49,614 nt of DNA from an uncultured cyanobacterium (lineage in GTDB: Bacteria; Cyanobacteriota; Cyanobacteriia; PCC-6307; Cyanobiaceae). Positions 7,206 to 15,404 of the stretch are shown piece after piece. The first letter of the stretch is position 1; each line of letters begins with the position of its first letter. Where the stretch lies: contig CAIRWM010000020.1 of NCBI GenBank assembly GCA_903882285.1, positions 1 to 49,614 on the forward strand. Direction: 5' to 3'. Below the pieces are notes generated by a model, which ran no database searches, was not told the origin of the DNA, and was given only the letters and a program-made list of their open reading frames with translations. The position numbers and the translations under genes are program-made.

Positions 7206-9824
7206 CTAAACCAGCACCGGCAGCTGGGCGGGATCGAGCTGCTGGAAGCTCAGTCGCTCGTTGGCCACGTCCACCGCGATGCTGTGGCCGCCGGTGAACT
7301 CGCCCGCCAGGATGCCTTTGGCGATCGGCGTCTCCAGCTCGCGCTGGATGGCGCGCTTGAGCGGCCTTGCGCCGTATACCGGGTCGTAGCCTACGCTGGC
7401 GAGCCAGTCGAGGGCGTTGGCGTTGAGCTGGAGAGTGAGCTTGCGCTCCTCGAGGCGACGGGCCAAGCGCTGCACCTGTAGCTCGACGATCTGCCGCAGC
7501 TCCTCCTGTTTGAGGCTGTGGAAGATGATCGTTTCATCCAGGCGGTTGAGGAACTCGGGCCTGAAATGGGCGCGCAGGGCCTCGTTCACCCTCGCTTCCA
7601 TCTCGCTGTGGCGGCCCGGATCGCCGGCCAGATCGAGGATCGAGGCGCTGCCGATGTTGCTGGTGAGGATCAGCACCGTGTTGGTGAAGTCCACCGTGCG
7701 GCCCTGGCCATCGGTGACGCGGCCGTCATCGAGGATCTGCAGCATCACGTTGAACACGTCGGGGTGGGCCTTCTCCACTTCGTCGAACAGGATCACGGCG
7801 TAGGGACGGCGCCGCACCGCTTCGGTGAGCTGGCCGCCCTCCTCGTAGCCCACATAGCCAGGAGGGGCACCGATCAGGCGACTGACGGCGTGCTTCTCCA
7901 TGTACTCGGACATGTCGATGCGCACCATCGCCTCCTCGGCATCGAACAGCTGCGAGGCGAGCGCCTTGGAGAGTTCGGTCTTGCCGACGCCGGTGGGGCC
8001 CAGGAACAGGAAGCTTGCGATCGGCCGGTTGGGATCACTGAGGCCGGCCCGGGACCGCTGGATGGCATCGGCTACGGCCGTGACCGCCTCCTGCTGGCCA
8101 ATCACGCGGGTGTGCAGTTCATCTTCGAGGTGGAGCAGCTTCTCCATCTCGCTCTGCACCAGCCTGGCCACCGGGATGCCGGTCCACTTGGCGATCACCT
8201 CGGCGATGTCGTCCTCGGTGACCTCTTCGCGCAGCAGCGTCTTGTCGCCGCCGGCGGCATTCAGTTCGGCCTCCTTGGCCGCCAGTTTCTTGTGCAGTTC
8301 CGCCAGGGTGCCGTATTCCAGCTCAGCGGCCTTGTTGAGGTCGTAGCTGCGTTTGGCCTGCTCCACCTGCAGCTGCACCTGTTCGATCTCTTCTTTGATG
8401 GCGCCGAGCTCATCGATGGCGCCCTTCTCCTGCTGCCACTGGGCATTGAGTGCGCTCTGCTGCTCGCTCAGGTCGGCCAGCTCCTTCTCGAGCCGCTCCA
8501 GCCGGTCGCGGCTGGCGGCATCGGATTCGCGGCCCAGGGAGAGCTTCTCCATCTCCAGCTGCAGGATGCGGCGATCGAGTTCGTCGATCTGCTCCGGCTT
8601 GGAGGTGATCTCCATCTTCAGGCGCGCCGCCGCCTCGTCCATTAGGTCGATCGCCTTGTCGGGCAAGAAGCGGTCGGCGATGTAGCGGCTGCTCAGCACC
8701 GCTGAGGCCACCAGAGCGTTGTCGGCGATGCGCACGCCGTGGTGCACCTCGTAGCGCTCCTTCAGGCCGCGCAGGATCGAGATGGTGTCCTCCACCGTGG
8801 GCTGGTCCACGAACACCTGCTGGAAGCGGCGCTCCAGGGCCGGATCCTTCTCGATGTGCTGGCGGTGCTCGTCGAGGGTGGTGGCGCCGATGCAGCGCAG
8901 TTCGCCGCGGGCCAGCATCGGCTTGAGCAGGTTGCTGGCGTCCATGGCGCCGCCGGTGGCGCCGGCCCCCACCACGGTGTGGATCTCATCGATGAACAGC
9001 ACGATCTGCCCCTCGGATGCGGTCACCTCCTTGAGCACGGCCTTGAGCCGCTCTTCAAATTCACCGCGGTACTTCGCCCCTGCGATCAGGGCGCCCATGT
9101 CGAGCGAGACAAGCTGGCGGTTCTGCAGCGCCTGCGGCACGTCGCCGTTGACGATGCGCTGGGCCAGCCCCTCCACGATTGCCGTTTTGCCGACGCCGGG
9201 TTCACCGATCAGTACGGGGTTGTTCTTGGTGCGGCGGCTGAGAATCTGGATCGTGCGGCGGATTTCCTCGTCGCGGCCGATCACCGGATCGAGCTTGCCC
9301 TCGCGGGCGGCCGCCGTGAGGTCACGGCCGTATTTTTCCAGCGACTCGTAGGTGCCTTCGGGGTTCTGGTCGGTAACCTTCTGGTTGCCACGCACGGCCT
9401 GGACGGCGTCCTTGAGCTTGTCGGCGTTGGTGCCGGCCTGGGAGAGCACCTGCTTGCCGCAGCGGTCGTCGATCGCCAGGGCGAGCAGCAGGTGCTCGAT
9501 GGCGATGTAGCTGTCCGCGTAGGTCGTCTTGAGGGCGTCCGCCTGGTTCAGCACCGTGTCGAGGCCCTTGCCCAGATAGACGTTCTCCGGCGGCGCCCCC
9601 AGGCTGGGCTGGCCGGCGATAAAGGCCTCCACCCGCTGGCTGAGTGTGCCGAGATCGACGCCCGCCTTCTCCAGGATGCGGCTGGCCAGGCCCTGTTGGC
9701 TGAGCAGGGCGGCCAGCAGGTGTTCGCTCTCCATCTGCTGCTGGCGCTTCTGCTGCGCAAGCTGCTGGGCGCTCACGATCGCGGCCCAGGCCTTTTCGGT
9801 GAACAGTTCGGCGGTGGGATGCAT
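7206..9824 (-). CDS. clpB: ATP-dependent disaggregase ClpB
   Basis: 872 residues from ATG 9824 ([16 protein letters not shown]), the normal ClpB length. In order: a Clp N-domain pair (to about 145), NBD1 with Walker A GEPGVGKT and Walker [10 protein letters not shown], the M-domain coiled coil rich in Glu/Lys/Leu (about 400-530), NBD2 with GPTGVGKT and [11 protein letters not shown], and the C-terminal D2-small domain. ClpB works with DnaK to extract proteins from aggregates after heat or oxidative stress. AGGAG lies eight bases before the ATG on the coding strand, supporting this start over the open extension to 9953. The 220-base leader carries two hairpins, and a hairpin follows the gene. 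No CIRCE element is visible. Confidence 0.97.
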   Translation of the reverse strand: MHPTAELFTEKAWAAIVSAQQLAQQKRQQQMESEHLLAALLSQQGLASRILEKAGVDLGTLSQRVEAFIAGQPSLGAPPENVYLGKGLDTVLNQADALKTTYADSYIAIEHLLLALAIDDRCGKQVLSQAGTNADKLKDAVQAVRGNQKVTDQNPEGTYESLEKYGRDLTAAAREGKLDPVIGRDEEIRRTIQILSRRTKNNPVLIGEPGVGKTAIVEGLAQRIVNGDVPQALQNRQLVSLDMGALIAGAKYRGEFEERLKAVLKEVTASEGQIVLFIDEIHTVVGAGATGGAMDASNLLKPMLARGELRCIGATTLDEHRQHIEKDPALERRFQQVFVDQPTVEDTISILRGLKERYEVHHGVRIADNALVASAVLSSRYIADRFLPDKAIDLMDEAAARLKMEITSKPEQIDELDRRILQLEMEKLSLGRESDAASRDRLERLEKELADLSEQQSALNAQWQQEKGAIDELGAIKEEIEQVQLQVEQAKRSYDLNKAAELEYGTLAELHKKLAAKEAELNAAGGDKTLLREEVTEDDIAEVIAKWTGIPVARLVQSEMEKLLHLEDELHTRVIGQQEAVTAVADAIQRSRAGLSDPNRPIASFLFLGPTGVGKTELSKALASQLFDAEEAMVRIDMSEYMEKHAVSRLIGAPPGYVGYEEGGQLTEAVRRRPYAVILFDEVEKAHPDVFNVMLQILDDGRVTDGQGRTVDFTNTVLILTSNIGSASILDLAGDPGRHSEMEARVNEALRAHFRPEFLNRLDETIIFHSLKQEELRQIVELQVQRLARRLEERKLTLQLNANALDWLASVGYDPVYGARPLKRAIQRELETPIAKGILAGEFTGGHSIAVDVANERLSFQQLDPAQLPVLV

Positions 9825-9875
9825 GGTGGGGTCTCCTGGCGCGGGGTTGGGCGTGGCTCTCGGATCACCGTATGG

Positions 9876-9926
9876 ACCTCGGCTGGGGATGGCCGAGGTG
9901 GAGGACCGAACCGGACGGATCGGTCC
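9876..9926. promoter_or_regulatory. Paired hairpins in the clpB leader region
   Basis: Two inverted repeats lie 50-100 bases before clpB: ACCTCGGC/GCCGAGGT (9876-9883, 9892-9899, eight-base loop) and GGACCG/CGGTCC (9903-9908, 9921-9926). Being in the region between clpB and a divergent gene, they could be leader RNA structures for clpB or operators. They do not match CIRCE. GC-rich DNA yields such repeats easily, though the 8-bp perfect stem is notable. Confidence 0.4.
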
Positions 9927-10043
9927 CCTCTCCCCAGGATGGGAACACCGCACCGGAATGGCGCAACAGCCGACCCGGTTCGGGGCGCTGCTGGACGGAT
10001 CGCTGCGCCATCGCTAGAGCGAGGGCATTGCCTTTTCCTGTCG

Positions 10044-10742
10044 ATGCCCTCTCCCGTGTCCCCCAGCCTGCCGGGCCGCCGCCGGCCCGTCGGCGGCGTG
10101 CTGACACTCCTGGCCACGGCCGCGATGGGCGCACCTCTGACCCTGGTCATGGCCCCCCAGGAGGTAGGGGCCCGCGGCTTCGCCGTGGTGGGGCCGCGCG
10201 GTGGCGCCGCTTACAACTTCGGCGGTGCCGGCTGGCGCGGCGGCTACCAGGGCTGGCATCCCGCCTACGGCCAGGGGGTGCGGCCGTCCTGGAATCCCAC
10301 CAACGTTAACTTCTACAACCGTGACTACCACGGCTGGAACGGTGGCTGGGCGAACGGCGGTTACTGGAACAGCCGCCCCTGGAATGCCGGCTGGTACCGC
10401 TGGACGCCGGCCAGCTGGGGCTGGTGGGGTGGCAGTGCTGCCGCCTGGGGGTTGGTGAGTCTGGCCACAGGCGCCGCGATTGCCAGCCTGGTCAACGCCG
10501 CCGCCCAGAGCCAGTCAACGGTGATTGTGGTGCCGCAGACCCCGTTCCAGCTCAATTACGGCTCGATCGAATCGGTGGGGTCTTATGGCGTCAGCTTCAG
10601 CTACAGCCTGGGCTATGGCGACACCCTCTATGGAGCCGCCAACTGCCAGCAGGGCCTGTTGAATGGCCAGGTGCCCCATACGGCGGATCAGGCCCAGTTG
10701 CTTAATGCCGTCTGCCAGGTGGCCTACGGCGCCGGCAGCTAG
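10044..10742 (+). CDS. Secreted Gly/Trp/Tyr/Asn-rich hypothetical protein
   Basis: About 232 residues from ATG 10044, with a signal peptide (GGVLTLLATAAMGAPLTLVM). Residues about 45-135 are extraordinarily rich in Gly, Trp, Tyr and Asn (GGYQGWHPAYGQG, YHGWNGGWANGGYWNSR, WTPASWGWWGG), then a hydrophobic stretch WGLVSLATGAAIASLVNAAA that may be a membrane segment. A C-terminal domain follows with TVIVVPQTPFQLNYGSIESV and two cysteines (AANCQQG, NAVCQVA). Related layouts occur in cyanobacterial envelope proteins of unknown function. The frame extends far upstream as an antisense shadow of clpB. It converges on the next gene, sharing a small hairpin at the stops. Confidence 0.72.
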   Translation: MPSPVSPSLPGRRRPVGGVLTLLATAAMGAPLTLVMAPQEVGARGFAVVGPRGGAAYNFGGAGWRGGYQGWHPAYGQGVRPSWNPTNVNFYNRDYHGWNGGWANGGYWNSRPWNAGWYRWTPASWGWWGGSAAAWGLVSLATGAAIASLVNAAAQSQSTVIVVPQTPFQLNYGSIESVGSYGVSFSYSLGYGDTLYGAANCQQGLLNGQVPHTADQAQLLNAVCQVAYGAGS

Positions 10743-10757
10743 GGCGGCGGCCCCTAG
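10739..10757. terminator. Hairpin shared by two convergent stops
   Basis: CTAGGG (10739-10744) and CCCTAG (10752-10757) form a 6-bp stem with a seven-base loop, and contain both the rightward TAG stop and the leftward stop at 10754. A symmetrical structure between convergent genes could end transcription both ways. No T-run is present, so this is tentative. Confidence 0.35.
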
Positions 10758-11080
10758 AGCGGCGGCAGGGTCATGGTGCCTTCGGGAATGGTGCACAGCT
10801 TGAGCGGGCAGCCGTCCGGGCCGTAGAGGGAGGCATCCGCCGGGGAGAGGCAGCCCATGGCGTTCTTGCCCTTCACTTGATCGGGCCAGATGCGCAGGGG
10901 CTGCAGGGCGGCCTCCTGCTTCGGCACGATCAGCGGACAGGGGGCCGGGGAGAGACCCCGCGCCCGGATCGCCTCCGGCTGGTTGGGGCTGGGCGTCTGG
11001 GCCTGCAGCGGCGTGGCGGTCATCGCCAGGGCCGCGAGCAGCAGGATCCGAGGCAGGGACTGGACGCGGGGGGGCATCAT
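10754..11080 (-). CDS. Small secreted cysteine-containing hypothetical protein
   Basis: 108 residues from ATG 11080 (a second ATG is at 11077), with a signal peptide VQSLPRILLLAALAMTATPLQAQ. The mature part holds four cysteines (SPAPCPLIV, AMGCLSPAD, PDGCPLKL, KLCTIPEG), consistent with a disulfide-bonded periplasmic protein. I do not recognise the family. The upstream extension to 11245 overlaps the divergent 73-residue gene and is not favoured. The stop lies 12 bases from the stop of the convergent Trp/Gly-rich protein gene, so two exported unknowns sit tail to tail. Confidence 0.62.
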   Translation of the reverse strand: MMPPRVQSLPRILLLAALAMTATPLQAQTPSPNQPEAIRARGLSPAPCPLIVPKQEAALQPLRIWPDQVKGKNAMGCLSPADASLYGPDGCPLKLCTIPEGTMTLPPL

Positions 11081-11122
11081 GCTGCGATGTGTCCGGTGCT
11101 GCTGCGCCAGTCTGCCCCCTCC

Positions 11123-11344
11123 ATGACAGCTGACTCTCCCGATCCTGCCCTCGTGAGCCGCCTCGCCCAGGAGTCCCGGCAGTTTGATGGCACGGCCACC
11201 GATCAGGAGCGCAACTGCTGGATGGCCGTGCATCGCCACGTCCACGGGATGCTGCCGTCGGAGTACGACATCCGCGAGGTGCCGGAACCGCTTTATCTGG
11301 CCGTCCTGGCCCGGCGCCGCGAGCTGGACGGGGCCGGAGCATAA
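11123..11344 (+). CDS. Conserved-looking 73-residue hypothetical protein
   Basis: A short acidic soluble protein from ATG 11123: TADSPDPALVSRLAQESRQF, then RNCWMAVHRHVHGMLPSEYD and PEPLYLAVLARRREL. No signal peptide or membrane segment. The HRHVHG histidines and a single cysteine could suggest metal binding, but this is speculative. It is divergent from the secreted-protein gene by 42 bases. Its TAA stop at 11342-11344 falls inside the A-run belonging to the petJ terminator on the other strand, so the convergent ends are tightly interlocked. Confidence 0.6.
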   Translation: MTADSPDPALVSRLAQESRQFDGTATDQERNCWMAVHRHVHGMLPSEYDIREVPEPLYLAVLARRRELDGAGA

Positions 11345-11369
11345 AAAAAGCCCCGGCGGGGCCGGGGCT
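11345..11369 (-). terminator. Rho-independent terminator of petJ
   Basis: On the minus strand a perfect 9-bp stem AGCCCCGGC/GCCGGGGCT (11369-11361 and 11357-11349) with a three-base loop is followed directly by a T7 run. This is a textbook intrinsic terminator, placed about 40 bases after the petJ stop. On the plus strand the same hairpin follows the 73-residue gene but lacks a T-run. It is the clearest terminator in the window. Confidence 0.9.
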
Positions 11370-11406
11370 AAAGACGTTGGAATGGCGGAGATTGCCGCAC
11401 GGGGAC

Positions 11407-11748
11407 TCAGGACCAGCCGTTGGCGGCCTGCGATTCCACATAGGCGGCCACGTCTTCGATGTCGGTGGCGCTGAGTTTGCCGCCGAAGGCGGGCATGGCG
11501 TTCTTGCCGTTGGTGACCTGGGTGACGATCGCGGCTTCATGGCCGGCGCTGTAGTTGGCCAGGTAGGACTCGAGGGCATCCTGCTTGAGGGTGCGCTCGG
11601 CATTCACCACGTTGCCGCCGCCCATGTGACAGGCAGCGCAGTTGGCGGAGAAGATCTGACCGCCATGGGCTACTTCGGCGGCAAAGCTCGGGGCGGCACC
11701 CAGCAGCAGCGCCAGGCAGAGAGCGAACAGGGAAAGGAGACGACGCAT
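11407..11748 (-). CDS. petJ: Cytochrome c6
   Basis: 113 residues from ATG 11748: a signal peptide RRLLSLFALCLALLLGAAPSFA for export to the thylakoid lumen, then a mature c-type cytochrome with heme-binding CAACH in SANCAACHMGGGN, and NAMPAFGGKLS supplying the axial methionine. The end, IEDVAAYVESQAANGW, is typical of cytochrome c6. It carries electrons from cytochrome b6f to photosystem I (or an oxidase) and often substitutes for plastocyanin under copper limitation. An ATG at 11763 would add five residues. Monocistronic, with its own terminator. Confidence 0.95.
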   Translation of the reverse strand: MRRLLSLFALCLALLLGAAPSFAAEVAHGGQIFSANCAACHMGGGNVVNAERTLKQDALESYLANYSAGHEAAIVTQVTNGKNAMPAFGGKLSATDIEDVAAYVESQAANGWS

Positions 11749-11853
11749 GAGGGGGTGCAGCAAAGCACGTCAACCTGGCCAAATTAAGTGGATGGTGGCC
11801 GAAGCTGTGGCGTCCGGGCACATTCGCAACAATTTGGTGAGCCCTGCGTTGCA

Positions 11854-11870
11854 GCCCGGTGTGCCCGGGC
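11854..11870 (-). terminator. Hairpin downstream of the epimerase gene
   Basis: GCCCGG (11854-11859) and CCGGGC (11865-11870) form a 6-bp GC stem with a five-base loop, 22 bases after the stop of the leftward epimerase gene and before petJ. No T-run follows. It plausibly separates the hemE-epimerase unit from petJ. Confidence 0.4.
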
Positions 11871-11892
11871 CGTGCAGCCAGGCCCCTGACGT

Positions 11893-12960
11893 TCAGCCCG
11901 GGGGCCGGCCGCTGGGGATTCTTCCGCGATGGGGCACCCCGGCGGTTTCCAGCACCGCCTCGAGGCTGGGGGCGAAGCTGGTGAGGCCGAAGCGCTCTGG
12001 CGGGCTGACCGGCTCGTGGATGAAGTGACGCTGGCGGATCGAGAAGCGGTCCCAGGCATTCACCTGGATGCGCAGCAGCTTGATCAGCCCCTCGATCAGC
12101 CAGCCGCTTAGGTCGATGCCCACGGGCGGGCGCCAGCCGCGACGCCAGCGCACCAGGCTGGCAACGGCGTCGTTGACGTTGATCGGTGCCTGGCCGAGCA
12201 CCAAGCGCCGCACCGCCCCCTGGCCCGGCTCAGGGTTGGACCCATGGGGCGTGGTGGCCAGATGGGCGCAGACCGTGGCGATGTCGGCGGCATGGATGAA
12301 GTGAAAGGTGGCGTCGGTGCGCAGCCACTTGGCCAGCCACAGCCAGCTGATGCCCTCCTTGAGCCCGGCCGTGAGGTAGCTGGTGGGGTGGGGATCGCCG
12401 GGCACGACCCGCCCGCCGAACACCAGCGTGGGAAACACCGCCACGATGCGTTCGGCCAGGGGGTGGCCTTCGAGATCCTGCAGGCACTGGGCCTTGGTCT
12501 GGATGTACTCGGTGCCGTAGGCCATCGCCTCGGGCAGCAGCTGCAGCCGGCGATCCAGGATGCTGGCGGTGGAAAAGTAGATGACCTGCTCCAGGCGCTC
12601 CGGATCCAGCAGGGCGAGCAACCGTTTGACCGCCACCACGTTGACCTGCTGGGCCCGCTCCGGGTCGCCCCAGGCGGTGGCGGTGTGGATGACGCGGTGG
12701 GCGCTGCCGATCGCCTCTGCGTGGCTCTCCAGCTGGCGCAGGTCGCCCACCAGCAGGGTGATGCGCGGATCTTTGGTTGGCACGGCGGTGAGCTTGGCCG
12801 GATCGCGCAGCAGCAGCAACAGCTGGGCATCGCTGTTGCGGTATAGCGTTTCGGCGATGTACTGGCCGACGCAGCCGCTGGCCCCGGTGATCAGGATGCG
12901 ACGGCGCTGGCTGGGCGATCCGAGCGCTTCGAGCTCATCGCGGTCGCTCGGCCGGCTCAA
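11893..12960 (-). CDS. NAD-dependent epimerase/dehydratase (extended SDR)
   Basis: 355 residues with the extended-SDR Rossmann start [18 protein letters not shown] (TGxxGxxG), [20 protein letters not shown] as the next dinucleotide-binding strands, and [11 protein letters not shown] as the YxxxK catalytic pair with STAS upstream. The C-terminal half includes [16 protein letters not shown]. Substrate unknown: nucleotide-sugar, chlorophyll-related or lipid substrates are all possible. The start overlaps the hemE stop by four bases (ATGA), so it is translationally coupled behind a tetrapyrrole gene, as often seen in picocyanobacteria. That pairing hints at, but does not prove, a pigment-related role. 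Confidence 0.87.
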   Translation of the reverse strand: MSRPSDRDELEALGSPSQRRRILITGASGCVGQYIAETLYRNSDAQLLLLLRDPAKLTAVPTKDPRITLLVGDLRQLESHAEAIGSAHRVIHTATAWGDPERAQQVNVVAVKRLLALLDPERLEQVIYFSTASILDRRLQLLPEAMAYGTEYIQTKAQCLQDLEGHPLAERIVAVFPTLVFGGRVVPGDPHPTSYLTAGLKEGISWLWLAKWLRTDATFHFIHAADIATVCAHLATTPHGSNPEPGQGAVRRLVLGQAPINVNDAVASLVRWRRGWRPPVGIDLSGWLIEGLIKLLRIQVNAWDRFSIRQRHFIHEPVSPPERFGLTSFAPSLEAVLETAGVPHRGRIPSGRPPG

Positions 12961-14015
12961 GCGGCAGCCCCCAGCAGCTCGTTGACGGCCTTGCCGGTCT
13001 CGAAGAAGAAGCGGGCGTTTTCTTCCGGGGTGCCGGGGAGGATGCCGTGGCCGAGGTTGAGGATGTGTCTGCGACCGCGGGCCTTTCGCACCGTATCGAG
13101 AATCCGGTCGCGGATGCCTTCGGGTGTGCCGAACAGCAGGCCGGGATCCACGTTGCCCTGCACGCCCATGTGGTCCGGCAGGCGGGCGATGCCGTCTTCC
13201 ATGTCCACGGTCCAGTCCAGCGAGATGATGTCGACCCCGGTGCGGCCCATGCGTTCAAGCACGCCGGCGCTGCCGGAGATGTAGAGGATCAGTGGGGTGT
13301 CGGGGTGGGTGGCCTTCACCTGGTCGATGACACGCTTCTGGTAGGGGGCGGCGAAGGTGTCGTAGTCGATCGGGGAGAGCTGGCCGGCCCAGGAGTCGAA
13401 CAGCTGCACCACCTCGGCGCCGCTATCGATCTGGTAGCGCACATAGGTGGCGATCGAGTCGGCCAGATGGCCCAGCAGCTGATGCAGCAAAGCCGGCTCC
13501 CGGAAGGCCATAGCCTTGATCACGGAGTAGGTCTTGGAACTCTTGCCCTCTACCGCATAGGCGGCGAGGGTCCAGGGGGCACCGACGAAGCCGAGCACGG
13601 CGGCCCGGTTGCCCACGTCCTGGCGCAGGCGTCCAAGCACCTCTCCGACGAATGGCAGGGCCTCGGCGGGATCGAGCGGGCGCAGCGCATCGACCTGGGC
13701 CTGGCAGCGGATGGCCGGTTCGATGATCGGACCCTTGCTCTCGATGATGTCGAAGTCGATGCCCATGCCCGGCAGGGGCGTGAGGATGTCGCTGAACAGG
13801 ATCACGCCGTCGGGCTGGAAGGCGTGGAAGGGCTGCATCGAAATCTCATAGGAGAGATCCGGGTTTTCCGAGCGTTCCCGGAAGCCGGGATGCCGGTCGC
13901 GCAGGTCCCGGTAGACCTTCATGTAGCGTCCGGCCTGGCGCATCATCCACACCGGCGTCCGCTCCACCTGCTCACCTCGGGCGGCGCGCAGCAGCAGGGG
14001 GGCGGTGTCGGGCAT
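12957..14015 (-). CDS. hemE: Uroporphyrinogen decarboxylase
   Basis: 352 residues, full length. N-terminal signature [18 protein letters not shown] contains the arginines that hold the substrate carboxylates. [17 protein letters not shown] carries the essential aspartate, [16 protein letters not shown] is the second family signature, and [13 protein letters not shown] lies near the end. It decarboxylates uroporphyrinogen III to coproporphyrinogen III, on the path to heme, chlorophyll and bilins. The start ATG at 14015 is followed by the standard [14 protein letters not shown]. It leads a two-gene unit with the overlapping epimerase and is divergent from the lipoprotein gene. Confidence 0.97.
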   Translation of the reverse strand: MPDTAPLLLRAARGEQVERTPVWMMRQAGRYMKVYRDLRDRHPGFRERSENPDLSYEISMQPFHAFQPDGVILFSDILTPLPGMGIDFDIIESKGPIIEPAIRCQAQVDALRPLDPAEALPFVGEVLGRLRQDVGNRAAVLGFVGAPWTLAAYAVEGKSSKTYSVIKAMAFREPALLHQLLGHLADSIATYVRYQIDSGAEVVQLFDSWAGQLSPIDYDTFAAPYQKRVIDQVKATHPDTPLILYISGSAGVLERMGRTGVDIISLDWTVDMEDGIARLPDHMGVQGNVDPGLLFGTPEGIRDRILDTVRKARGRRHILNLGHGILPGTPEENARFFFETGKAVNELLGAAA

Positions 14016-14120
14016 GGGAACGGGCGTTGCGTGCTTGGGAACCTAGCCGAGAGCGCCGCGTCGCCTTCCGTGCAGCCAGGTCGGAGGGCCCGCAGAATTG
14101 CGGGGTCTTCGCCCGGGCGC

Positions 14121-15404
14121 GTGCGCACCTCTTTTCCACCGTTCCGCACGCGTGCCGCCGCCCTCGGCCTGTTGTCGCTGCTGGGGCTCGTCGCGTTGCC
14201 GGGTTGTCAGCTGGTGCGTCCGTTGGAGCCCAATACTCTTCACATTGTGGTGGTGCCCACCGACAAGGGCTCGCTGCAGGCCGATCCCGAAGCCCACATC
14301 GAGCTGGCGGCGCCGGTGATGGAGGCGTTCCGGCGGCTCCATCCCGGGGTGCACTTTCGGCTTCAGGTGGTGCAGGAGGACCGGATCGAGCCGGAACTGG
14401 AGATGCACCGCCGCCGCGGGCTCGGCCCCGATCTGCTGCTGGTGCGGGCGCCGGTGGCGGTCGCCCTGCTGCGCCGGGGCCTGGTGGATCCCGTGCCCCG
14501 GGACCGGTCCCTAGCCGACACGCTTCTGACGATCCGCTCGGGTGAGCTGGAGCGGGTGCGGCAGGACGGTCGCCTGGCGGGACTGCCGGTGGTCGAGGAG
14601 GTGACCCTCGCCTGCTATGACCGCCGCAAGGTGACCGCCCCCCCCACCGACCTGAAGGGCCTGCTGGCCCTGGCGGCTTCCGGGCGCACGATCGGCGTCT
14701 CGGTCGATCCGATCGGCATCTGGTGGTCCGCCGGCAGCCTCGGCGCCTCCGAGTCGTTGGCGCTGATGATCACCGACCTTCCAATTCCCCCCGGCCGCGA
14801 TCTGGATCGGGACCGCCAGCTCGTGCAGGGCTGGCTGCGCTGGCTGCGCCAGGCGGCCCTGCAGAGCAGGGTGGATATCGCCAGCGGGCCGGATGAGCTG
14901 CTCGCCGGCCTGACCAGCGGCCGGCTGGCCTGGATTCCGTGCTACAGCCTCAACCTGCTGCGCCTCCAGCAGGAGATGGGCCCGCACCTCGGCGTCGCCC
15001 CCCTGCCTGCCGGCCCGGAAGGTCCGCCCAGTCCTTTCTCCTCGCTGAGGGTGTGGGCCTTCGGCACCGATTCCTCCCGCCATCAGCGCCAGCTGGCCGA
15101 ACAGCTCGCCCGCTTCACCCTCACCCCCAAGCAGCAGCGCGAGCTGACGCTTACGAGCCAGTCAGTGATGCCGGTGAACCGTTACGTCAGCATCCCGGTC
15201 GCCGAGTCCGGGCGCCTGGCGGCGATGGCGACGGCCCAGGACCAGTTCCGCCAGATCACCCGGGCTCTGGTGACCCCATTTTCCGCCGATCGGGTGCGAC
15301 GCCTGCTGCCGCCGTTCGAGCAGATCCTCTATGAGGTGATGGTGGGCGTGGTCTCGCCGGAGCAGGGCGCGCGACAGCTGCTAGATCTCCGCAAGATCCC
15401 ATGA
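14121..15404 (+). CDS. Extracellular solute-binding lipoprotein (ABC-type)
   Basis: About 427 residues from GTG 14121. The N-terminus has a lipoprotein signal, ALGLLSLLGLVALPGC, with the LPGC lipobox cysteine at about residue 27. The body looks like a family-1 solute-binding protein: HIVVVPTDKG, PVMEAFRRLHPGVHF, LGPDLLLVRAPVAVALL, a hinge near AGLPVVEEVTLACYDRR, and FSSLRVWAFGTDS. Sugar or osmolyte binding is the usual role, but no permease or ATPase gene is adjacent. Instead the stop overlaps the start of an MscS channel (ATGA). The longer open frame upstream runs antisense through hemE and is spurious. Confidence 0.8.
   Translation: MRTSFPPFRTRAAALGLLSLLGLVALPGCQLVRPLEPNTLHIVVVPTDKGSLQADPEAHIELAAPVMEAFRRLHPGVHFRLQVVQEDRIEPELEMHRRRGLGPDLLLVRAPVAVALLRRGLVDPVPRDRSLADTLLTIRSGELERVRQDGRLAGLPVVEEVTLACYDRRKVTAPPTDLKGLLALAASGRTIGVSVDPIGIWWSAGSLGASESLALMITDLPIPPGRDLDRDRQLVQGWLRWLRQAALQSRVDIASGPDELLAGLTSGRLAWIPCYSLNLLRLQQEMGPHLGVAPLPAGPEGPPSPFSSLRVWAFGTDSSRHQRQLAEQLARFTLTPKQQRELTLTSQSVMPVNRYVSIPVAESGRLAAMATAQDQFRQITRALVTPFSADRVRRLLPPFEQILYEVMVGVVSPEQGARQLLDLRKIP

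Noticed and set aside
8739..10043. Long rightward open frame opposite clpB
   Set aside because: It is an antisense shadow of clpB in GC-rich DNA; only the part from 10044 has a signal peptide and its own character.
9824..10044. CIRCE or HrcA site for clpB
   Set aside because: The hairpins seen do not resemble TTAGCACTC-N9-GAGTGCTAA.
13047..14120. Rightward open frame opposite hemE joined to the lipoprotein gene
   Set aside because: Antisense of hemE; the lipobox shows the real N-terminus near 14121.
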